The notes under the pieces were generated by a model. That model saw nothing but the letters and a program-made list of their open reading frames with translations, did no database searches and was not told the DNA's origin. Positions 46,073-52,873 of a stretch of 64,000 nucleotides of DNA are shown piece by piece. Made by a program: the position numbers and the translations under genes. How positions within the stretch are numbered: position 1 is the stretch's first letter; each line of letters starts with the position of its first letter. Source of the DNA: Deltaproteobacteria bacterium (GTDB lineage Bacteria; Myxococcota_A; Polyangia; Polyangiales; Polyangiaceae); the NCBI GenBank assembly GCA_016218915.1, contig JACRCQ010000070.1, positions 96,675-160,674 on the forward strand, read 5' to 3'.

Positions 46073-46828
46073 ATGCGGGCTTCGCTGCACGAGCTGTGGG
46101 GGTGCGGGCACGGCCCGGTTTCGCACCTCGCACCCCAGACGAGGATGGTCGCAGGGGCAACGGTCTTTGGCGCGTGCATGCTCGCCCCGGCGACATCGTG
46201 GCTGGGAGTCGCCCTGATCGGCTCGGCAGCGCTGTTGTGGCTGGTCGCATGCCGCACGCCGCTGCGGTTGGCTCGTGCAGCGCTGGTGCTCGGCTGCGTC
46301 CTGTTTCTGCCTTACTTTCTGCTGCTTCCGTTCTTGATCGGCGATCCGGGGGCTGAGACCTGGACGAGCGCAGCTAGGATTCCGATATCCGTGTTTGCGC
46401 GCGGCCTGGCCGGGATGCTGGTATCGATTGCCACGGTGACCACGCTGACGGCGAGTGAGCTTCGGGAAGGGTTGCTCCGGCTTCCGGTGCCATCGCTGGT
46501 TTCGGCGATCCTTCTTCAGATCGTGCACCAGTCCGCAGCACTCGGCTATGAGACGCGCAGGATCGCTGCGGCGATGTCGGTACGCGGCGCATCCGGCTCC
46601 GGGATGGCAGCCTGGCGCGTGCTGGCATCCCTGCCCCAGGTATGGCTGCCGCGTGTATTGCTGCGCGCAGAGCGTGTAGCGGCAGCGATGGAGGTTCGCG
46701 GGTACTGCGAGCAGGAGCTCCCCTCGTTTGGAGCGCGTACAGCGCGGAGAGGCGACGCCGCAACGATGCTCCTGGTTCTGGCTGCGCTCGCGCTTGCGGC
46801 TGCGATGCGCTACGAGCTTGTCCGATGA
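46073..46828 (+). CDS. ECF transporter transmembrane (T) subunit, CbiQ family
   Basis: A 251-residue membrane protein. It starts LHELWGCGHGPVSHLAPQTR, like CbiQ/EcfT proteins, and has several hydrophobic helices. Two copies of the coupling motif are present: AAMSVRGA and, about 45 residues later, AAMEVRGY. These short helices transmit ATPase motion to the S subunit. It lies 5 bases after the methyltransferase gene and overlaps the ATPase gene by four bases. Confidence 0.88.
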   Translation: MRASLHELWGCGHGPVSHLAPQTRMVAGATVFGACMLAPATSWLGVALIGSAALLWLVACRTPLRLARAALVLGCVLFLPYFLLLPFLIGDPGAETWTSAARIPISVFARGLAGMLVSIATVTTLTASELREGLLRLPVPSLVSAILLQIVHQSAALGYETRRIAAAMSVRGASGSGMAAWRVLASLPQVWLPRVLLRAERVAAAMEVRGYCEQELPSFGARTARRGDAATMLLVLAALALAAAMRYELVR

Positions 46829-47511
46829 CCGCTCCTGCGCTCGAGCTCGACCATGTCAGCGTGCGCTACGAAGCGCACGGCCCGGCCATCGTCGATGATC
46901 TCATGGTCTCGATCAGTCAGGGAGAGCGCGTTGCGCTGGTGGGCCTGAACGGGTCGGGAAAGACCACGCTGCTGATGGCGTCGGTCGGCCTGGTGGAGCA
47001 CGAAGGCGCATTGCGGGTATGCGGGCACACGTTGACGCACCGGACGCTGCAGGCGGTACGCGAGAGTGTTGGGTTCCTGTTCAATGTGCCAGAGGATCAG
47101 CTGCTGTTTCCCAAAGTCCTCGACGATGCCGCGTTTGCGTTGTTGCGCAGGGGGATGTCGCCCCAGCGAGCAGCGACGCGGGCAAGGGAAGCGCTGGAAG
47201 CGTTGGGGGTGGGCGAGCTCGCACAGGCGCCGCTGCACCACCTATCGCATGGGCAGAAGCAACGGGTTGCGCTGGCCGGGGCGCTGGTGTCGAACCCGCC
47301 GCTGCTGCTGCTCGACGAGCCGTCTGCGGCCCTGGACCCGCCTGCCAAGCGTGCGTTGGCGCACCTGCTTTCCGGGCTGGATGCGGCGATGGTGGTAGCC
47401 ACGCACGATCTCGAGTTTGCGGCAGCGGCATGCACCCGGTTCATCCTGCTGGAGCGAGGGCGCATGGCGATGGACGTACGAGATGTGGCAGCGGTGCGCG
47501 AACGGTTGTGA
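46825..47511 (+). CDS. ECF transporter ATP-binding (A) subunit
   Basis: A 228-residue ABC ATPase that powers the ECF importer. Walker A is GLNGSGKTT, the Q-loop region reads FNVPEDQLLF (typical of the CbiO/EcfA group), the ABC signature is LSHGQKQRVALAGAL, Walker B is LLLLDEPSAALDP and the H-loop is VVATHDLEF. The ATG overlaps the T subunit stop (ATGA). Only one A gene is present, so a homodimer is expected. It is the last gene of the operon; the next gene is convergent 30 bases away. Confidence 0.93.
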   Translation: MTAPALELDHVSVRYEAHGPAIVDDLMVSISQGERVALVGLNGSGKTTLLMASVGLVEHEGALRVCGHTLTHRTLQAVRESVGFLFNVPEDQLLFPKVLDDAAFALLRRGMSPQRAATRAREALEALGVGELAQAPLHHLSHGQKQRVALAGALVSNPPLLLLDEPSAALDPPAKRALAHLLSGLDAAMVVATHDLEFAAAACTRFILLERGRMAMDVRDVAAVRERL

Positions 47512-47541
47512 GCCGATGGTCGTGACCCGCGCCCTCGGCCG

Positions 47542-48561
47542 TCACTTCAAGACGATCTTCGCGTAGTGGTCAATGTGGTCCAGGAAGTAGGTCTGGAGCA
47601 CGACCTGGACGATGTCGTTCGAGATGTGGACTCCGAGCGGGGCATTGAGACGGTGCGCGGAGTGGAAGCGCACCAGGGTGCGATCAGCATCGTAGCTCTG
47701 GAACTCGACAGAGCCGACGTCGGACTCGGTGCTGTCATTGTCCGAGAAGTAGACCCGCCAGTAGACCTTGGCGCGGTCAGCGCCATAGACGATGACCTCG
47801 GCCTTGGTCATGTCGTTGTTGCCGAGGCGCAGGTCAGCGCCACAGGGCAACGGGCTGAGGACCATGCGCTCGACCTGCCGGATGGCGCGCCCCTGGGCGT
47901 CTTGCTGATTCACCCGGACCTCTCCGCCGATGTAGTAGCCCAGGCGGGTTCCCCATTGCTCGGCTGGAAGACGGGCGACGAACGTGGCGTAGGGGAGGTC
48001 GATCACGCGCTCGCTGAGCTCCACGGCCATGGGGACCGACGAGCCTCCTGGGCTCGGCACGATGCTCTGCTCCCAGGTCCACGAGACACCGGAAGACAAG
48101 TCGGCGTCGGTGGCAGCCTTCTGCTCCTGCGCGACCTCAGAGGGCATCTGTTGCTGGTAGGTGTCCACGAGCTGAACGATGTCCCAGTCCGAGGCTGCTG
48201 GCGAACGGGTGATCTTGTAGTCAGCGCAGCAGAAGATCCAGCCGCAGACGTGCTCGTTCTGGCCGCAACCGCCATAGGCGAAGGTGTCGGCTTTGCCCAT
48301 GTCGTCCAAGGCCGTGCAGCTCAGGGTCGAGACGTTGAAGGAATCGAACCGTTCGATCGTTTCGGCGGTGCAGGTGCCCTGCGCAGGCAAGTCCGGGTAG
48401 CACTTGGCCATCTGCGCGACGATCTCGGCGCAGCGATCCGTGGGGTTCGCGGAGTTGGTACCGCCTTCGCCGCCGCACCCGAGGCCCGCAGCAGCCACGA
48501 CCGTAGCTGCGCCCACGAAGAACCGAAATGCGCGCGTCCAACCTGAAGCCAAGGCAACCAT
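47542..48561 (-). CDS. putative lipoprotein, Cys-rich N-terminal half
   Basis: A 339-residue exported protein. The ATG at 48561 has GGAGG six bases upstream and begins a signal peptide with lipobox (VVAAAGLGC). A Cys-rich segment follows (CAEIVAQMAKCYPD; GGCGQNEHVCGWIFCC). The rest is beta-rich (WRVYFSDNDSTESDVGSVEF) and ends with VQVVLQTYFLDHIDHYAKIV. No family recognised. It is convergent with the ECF operon and has its own promoter. Confidence 0.75.
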   Translation of the reverse strand: MVALASGWTRAFRFFVGAATVVAAAGLGCGGEGGTNSANPTDRCAEIVAQMAKCYPDLPAQGTCTAETIERFDSFNVSTLSCTALDDMGKADTFAYGGCGQNEHVCGWIFCCADYKITRSPAASDWDIVQLVDTYQQQMPSEVAQEQKAATDADLSSGVSWTWEQSIVPSPGGSSVPMAVELSERVIDLPYATFVARLPAEQWGTRLGYYIGGEVRVNQQDAQGRAIRQVERMVLSPLPCGADLRLGNNDMTKAEVIVYGADRAKVYWRVYFSDNDSTESDVGSVEFQSYDADRTLVRFHSAHRLNAPLGVHISNDIVQVVLQTYFLDHIDHYAKIVLK

Positions 48562-48590
48562 GGGAACCTCCAAGACAACGTCTGTCACAA

Positions 48591-48620
48591 GTCGTACCCG
48601 TGGATGCGAGAGGAGGTCAA
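48591..48620 (-). promoter_or_regulatory. promoter for the lipoprotein gene at 47542-48561
   Basis: On the minus strand TTGACC (48620-48615), an 18-base spacer and TACGAC (48596-48591), 30 bases from the ATG. It matches about five and three of six consensus bases. Confidence 0.45.
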
Positions 48621-48717
48621 GGGGCGGCGCCGAGTTATGGGGCGGACATTTCCTTTCCGCCCGCCCGGGCACCAGGCTTGACACCGCCACGCAGATCGTC
48701 GACGAATCGAGGACAGG

Positions 48718-50370
48718 ATGGCTCGTTCTCCCGCACCGCACGCAACCCGGCAGAAGTCCCTTGGAGCGTTCTACACGAGCGAATCTCTGGCCGATGCTGT
48801 TGTTCGTTGGGGAGTGCGCAGGCCGCGACGGGCCGTGCTCGATCCATCCTGTGGCGACGGACGATTCCTCGCGCCGGCAGCAAGGGCCGGTATTGGTCGC
48901 GTGGTCGGGTGCGATGTTGATTCCGAAGCGCTCGTCCAATCGCGGCGGCGTCTTGCCTCGCAGGGTTCGGATGCCACCTTGCTTCAAGCCGACTTCTTCA
49001 CGCTCAATCCTGCGGACCACCAAGCGTTTGACCTGGTGGTCGGCAATCCCCCGTTCATCCGGTACCAACGGTTCACGGGGGAGTCCAGACGGCGCGCATT
49101 GGAATCAGCTTTGCGCGTGGGGGTGCGTCTGACAGGACTCACGTCGTCTTGGGCGCCATTTCTGCTTCACGCGATGCAGTTCGTGGCGCCGGGCGGGGAC
49201 CTTGCGATGGTGGTTCCGGCTGAGATCCTCCAGACACAGTATGGGCTGCCAACGTTGCGGGCGATGACCGAGCAGTTCGAGTCGGTTTCTCTTCTGGTGT
49301 CGGAGAGCAACTACTTCGATGAAGCGCTCGTCGAGACCGCGATCCTCCTTGCGCGATCGCGTGGAGGGCATTGCGAAGGTGTCCGGCTCGTGTCTGCCCG
49401 TGATCTTGAAGGAGTCCTGGGGCACATCGAAGGCAACGCAGGCTCGGCGGATCCGTCCGCGGGCGTCATGATCTCCGCGCTGCCACGGGCGCGCTTCGCC
49501 GAAGCTCTGCTGCTTCCCGCACAACGCGAGGCGTGGAGCTTGGCTTGCAGCGGTACCGGGGTGGTCGAACTGAGCGATCTCGGCACGCTCACCAACGGAT
49601 ACGTGTCGGGCGACAACGAGTTCTTTCACCGGACCCTGGCCGACGCTTCGCGTCGCGGCTTGCCACCCACCTGGCTTCGCCCGACCGTGAGAAGCAGCAA
49701 GTCGCTGCGTGGCCTCGCATTCAAGGCTTCCGATCTGACGGCGCTGGAGGCGAGTGATATCGCCCACCATCTGGTGGTGCCGCAAGATGACTTGTTCAGC
49801 CGCGGTGGGAAGGCGCTGAAAGCCTGGCTGCACGAGGGAGAAGCGCGAGGAACGCCGAGCCGGTACAAGTGCCGGGTTCGCGAGCCCTGGTGGCAGGTGC
49901 CGGGTCTCGTGGAGGCCGACGTACTCGTCGCCTACATGAATGGCGCAAGTCCCCGCGCTGCCTTCAATGAGGCGCGTGCCGTGTACACCAATTCGCTGCA
50001 CGGGTTGCGCCTTCGCAAGGGCCTGCGCGGTGACGTCGTTGCGTTCGCCATGCATTCGAGTCTGACTCTGCTGAGTCTCGAAATCGAGGGCAGGAGCTAC
50101 GGAGGAGGGATCCTGAAGCTCGAGCCGACCGAGATGCGCCACGCGAGGATCGTGCTACCCACCACGATGAGTGCTTCGGTCCGGAAAGCGATGGCAGAAG
50201 CCGACGAGCTTCTGCGAAGCGGCCACTACGAGCTAGCAGTGGGCGTCGCTGACCGAACGCTCCTGGCGGGCGAGATCGGACTCGCAGTGGAGCAGATTGA
50301 GCGTCTCTCGGAGGCAAGGCATCTTCTGCGCATGCGGCGCATGGGTCGTTCGAAGGGCAAGGCGCGGTAA
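48718..50370 (+). CDS. type II N6-adenine DNA methyltransferase
   Basis: A 550-residue enzyme of the TaqI/Eco57I-like N6-adenine group. The N-terminus has the X motif (SLGAFYTSESLADAVV), motif I LDPSCGDGRFLAPA, motif III region LLQADFF and the catalytic motif IV DLVVGNPPFIRYQ. The C-terminal half, about residues 260-550, should hold the target recognition domain (ITNGYVSG-like LGTLTNGYVSGDNEF). It transfers a methyl group from SAM to adenine in a specific site. The next gene begins inside its stop (TAATG) and is the likely partner endonuclease, so this looks like a restriction-modification system. Confidence 0.88.
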   Translation: MARSPAPHATRQKSLGAFYTSESLADAVVRWGVRRPRRAVLDPSCGDGRFLAPAARAGIGRVVGCDVDSEALVQSRRRLASQGSDATLLQADFFTLNPADHQAFDLVVGNPPFIRYQRFTGESRRRALESALRVGVRLTGLTSSWAPFLLHAMQFVAPGGDLAMVVPAEILQTQYGLPTLRAMTEQFESVSLLVSESNYFDEALVETAILLARSRGGHCEGVRLVSARDLEGVLGHIEGNAGSADPSAGVMISALPRARFAEALLLPAQREAWSLACSGTGVVELSDLGTLTNGYVSGDNEFFHRTLADASRRGLPPTWLRPTVRSSKSLRGLAFKASDLTALEASDIAHHLVVPQDDLFSRGGKALKAWLHEGEARGTPSRYKCRVREPWWQVPGLVEADVLVAYMNGASPRAAFNEARAVYTNSLHGLRLRKGLRGDVVAFAMHSSLTLLSLEIEGRSYGGGILKLEPTEMRHARIVLPTTMSASVRKAMAEADELLRSGHYELAVGVADRTLLAGEIGLAVEQIERLSEARHLLRMRRMGRSKGKAR

Positions 50371-51035
50371 TGGGATTTCGCGAGGAGATCGTAACAGCGC
50401 TGCGGAGCGTGCCAGCTCCCGCCGATGAGAGTGGCGCAGCGAGGAAGAACTACACGGAGCGCGCGAGCAGGGTCATCACGGACGCCGTCGCCAGCCGTAT
50501 TCGTTCCTCGGGGCTCACCGGGACGCGAGCGCCAGAACGGGGTCGGGACAAGCAGTTCATGGGAGGGTATGGCACCAAGGGCGTAGATGCCTACCTGTCC
50601 GACGAGAAGCACGGGCTGCTGCTCTCGTCAGGGACCAAGGGGCTGCTGTTCGATGTGCGCAAGAACCTCAAGAACCGCTACCGCGACATGGTCATGGAAG
50701 CGCTTGAGTTGCACAAACGATTCCCGTTTGCGGTCTGCGGTCATTTGTTCTTCCTCGGGCTCGGAAGCTCTTCCGAGCCATCACGTGCATTTGGCACCGT
50801 ACTCGGCGAAGCCGTGACGCTGCTCTCTGGGATCACGGGCAGACGTCGACCTGAGGAAGCCGCGGAAATGTATGAAGTAATGGGCATTGTGCTCTTCGAC
50901 CCGGCCGATCCAGACTCAGTGGTTACTGTGCCGAAGAACGTGCCAAGTGAGCTCCAAGGTGAGGACTACTGCGAGCGATTGGTCACGAGCTTCAAGCACA
51001 GGAATCCATTCTACTTCGGCCACGATGAGGGATAG
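50370..51035 (+). CDS. putative type II restriction endonuclease partner
   Basis: A 221-residue protein overlapping the methyltransferase stop by one base. No confident family match. It has a candidate core GTKGVDAYLSDEKHGLLLSS followed by GTKGLLFDVRKNLKNRYRD, in which acidic residues and a Lys follow hydrophobic strands, loosely like a PD-(D/E)xK nuclease. An alpha/beta section (FPFAVCGHLFFLGLGSSSE) follows. The call rests mostly on gene order: a tightly coupled small gene after a TaqI-like methylase is usually the restriction enzyme. A different role is possible. Confidence 0.5.
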   Translation: MGFREEIVTALRSVPAPADESGAARKNYTERASRVITDAVASRIRSSGLTGTRAPERGRDKQFMGGYGTKGVDAYLSDEKHGLLLSSGTKGLLFDVRKNLKNRYRDMVMEALELHKRFPFAVCGHLFFLGLGSSSEPSRAFGTVLGEAVTLLSGITGRRRPEEAAEMYEVMGIVLFDPADPDSVVTVPKNVPSELQGEDYCERLVTSFKHRNPFYFGHDEG

Positions 51036-51063
51036 CCGCCGATACCGCCGGTGCTTCCGGATC

Positions 51064-51699
51064 ATGCTCGAAGACACGCGACAGCATCAGCGATCGCAGG
51101 CTCCTGCATGGGAAGGTGGATGGATCCGATCGGTTTGGGTCTGGGTGCTTGTCGCGCTGGGTTCAGCTGCGACGGCGTGCGGGCAGGATGCCCGGATCGC
51201 GGAGGGGGTCCAAGACGGCGCGGTACTGGACTCTGCTGGCGACGCGGCGCAGGGCGATGGACCGCGCGATTCTGCGGGCGACGCGGTGGATGGCGCTGCG
51301 GACGGGGCCATGGCAGAGGGGTCGATCGAAGCGGGTGGGGATGCGGACGCTGGGTCGCAGGTGAATTGCGACGACGGCATGATGATCAAGAAGTCCGCAG
51401 GGGCGGAGTGGACGCTCGGGGATCGGACGTTCGAGGTGGGGCGCACCTATCACTTCTGCGTGGATCTGCCTGCCCAGGTGGATGGCAAGCCGATGTTCGT
51501 CGAGCTGCAATCGGTGAATCTCGGCAATGCGTCGTGCGGCTCGCTGGCGGTGGTGCTGACAGCGCCGTCGGGGAAGTTCTGCGACAGCATCGGGGCGCAG
51601 CCCGGGTGCGGGGCCAGCTACGAGCAAGGGCGCTGGTCGCTCACGGCGACGCTCGAGTGGGGCTGCGATCGATATCGGTTGTATCTTGTGGAGATTTGA
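51064..51699 (+). CDS. putative lipoprotein with Asp/Gly/Ala-rich linker
   Basis: About 211 residues from ATG at 51064 (ATG at 51025 also in frame). After a hydrophobic segment (VWVWVLVALGSAATACG, lipobox Cys) comes a low-complexity stretch DSAGDAAQGDGPRDSAGDA, then a small domain of about 110 residues with four to six Cys (VNCDDGMMIKKSAGAEWTLG, YHFCVDLPAQVDGK, LGNASCGSLAVVL, CDRYRLYLVEI). This resembles small secreted beta domains in myxobacterial lipoproteins. Function unknown. Confidence 0.65.
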   Translation: MLEDTRQHQRSQAPAWEGGWIRSVWVWVLVALGSAATACGQDARIAEGVQDGAVLDSAGDAAQGDGPRDSAGDAVDGAADGAMAEGSIEAGGDADAGSQVNCDDGMMIKKSAGAEWTLGDRTFEVGRTYHFCVDLPAQVDGKPMFVELQSVNLGNASCGSLAVVLTAPSGKFCDSIGAQPGCGASYEQGRWSLTATLEWGCDRYRLYLVEI

Positions 51700-51790
51700 G
51701 GGGCGGGCGCTCTTGTGCCCAACCTGAGTGGAACCACCGAGGACACGGAGGCCACAGAGAGGGGAAGGCTTGTAGCCGGGCGTTTGCTGG

Positions 51791-52054
51791 TTGCCGCGGG
51801 CGCCGTGGAACCCTGCGGTCGAGGATGAGGCCCCGGACCGGGCGCACCTCATCGGCCAGCGCCATCCTGTCACCGTCTACCGAATCGTTGCAGCGGGCAC
51901 GATCGAGGAAGTGAGCCTGGAGCTCAACGGGCGCAAGCGGGAGCTGAGAGTCTGCTGGAGGGGGGGCGATGCACCGGTACGGCTGACAGCGGAGGAGCTG
52001 CTGGAGCTGGTGAGATCAGGGGCTGGCGCAGGGCGGGGACAGCGGCTCGAATAG
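51791..52054 (+). pseudogene. remnant of a SNF2-family helicase (C-terminal end)
   Basis: The frame reads PWNPAVEDEAPDRAHLIGQR followed by HPVTVYRIVAAGTIEE, a close match to motif VI and the following helix of SNF2 helicases (usual form RAHRIGQ, VTVYRLVA, GTIEE). The usual ending ELLELVRSG is present. Everything upstream (Walker A/B, motifs I-V) is missing, and the segment begins soon after the previous gene. It is a truncated remnant, probably left by a deletion or rearrangement in this accessory region. Confidence 0.75.
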
Positions 52055-52201
52055 GTGGCAATTCCCTAACACGTAATTCCACAGCTTGCCTCTTGCACAA
52101 GGCTTTCCCAGCCGGTCTCATCGAGCTGTTGACTCCCGCAACGTCGTTGGCTATGTGCCGGAACCGCGGCGCGCTCTCTGAGGATTGGATGGGAGAGGAC
52201 A

Positions 52202-52873
52202 ATGACGGACGACCGGGCCGACATTATCAGGTGTATGCTTCGGCAGGGTGCAGGGGGAGGGTGGCCTGATCGGGCGATTGTCCCAGTGGTCGAGGTTGAA
52301 AGCGAGTTCCGGCTTGCAGTCGATACCTGCTCGTCGGTTGGCACCGGGTTCATCCTTCGGGCATGGCCGGCCTGTGTCATTACCGCAGCGCACAACGTGC
52401 GCCTGGCAGGAGTCCCTACGCCCGAGGCGGTCACCCTGGCTGCACTCGCAAGCGACGGCTCTCGCAGATTCCGCTTCCAGGCGATGGCGCTCGCCTATCC
52501 CACGCAGTGGCGAAACGCCGACCTGGCGGTGATTCGCCTTGCCTATGCGCTCGAAGCTGCGGACGCCTACGAAACCGCCGCAGTGCCCGCGACAGGCGAC
52601 TTCTCGCTCGAGCTCCTGAGCTGCGCGATGGACGGACCGCTCGAAGCGACGAATCTCGAAGGACGATATGCAAGTCCCTGGATCCAATACACCAAGGGAG
52701 TGGGAGCGCCGAGCATGAGTGGGGGCCCGCTTCTTCGAGATGGCCGTGTCGTCGGGCTCCATGTGGGCCAGATTCATGCCGCGGGACGCGACATCGACGC
52801 AGGTTTCCCCTTCGACGGGGACCTTGCCACGCAGTGCATGCTCGCAACTGTGCCCAGGAAAGATGAAGGATGA
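52202..52873 (+). CDS. trypsin-like serine protease without signal peptide
   Basis: A 223-residue protein with a complete catalytic triad in trypsin-like context: H64 (CVITAAHNV), D107 (WRNADLAVIRL) and S173 (APSMSGGPLL). Cys43 and Cys58 frame the first strand. There is no signal peptide or membrane helix, so it is expected in the cytoplasm unless exported in another way. The stop overlaps the ATG of the following exported protein gene (ATGA). Such cytoplasmic trypsin-like proteases are found in some bacterial conflict systems; whether this one belongs there is inference. Confidence 0.8.
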   Translation: MTDDRADIIRCMLRQGAGGGWPDRAIVPVVEVESEFRLAVDTCSSVGTGFILRAWPACVITAAHNVRLAGVPTPEAVTLAALASDGSRRFRFQAMALAYPTQWRNADLAVIRLAYALEAADAYETAAVPATGDFSLELLSCAMDGPLEATNLEGRYASPWIQYTKGVGAPSMSGGPLLRDGRVVGLHVGQIHAAGRDIDAGFPFDGDLATQCMLATVPRKDEG

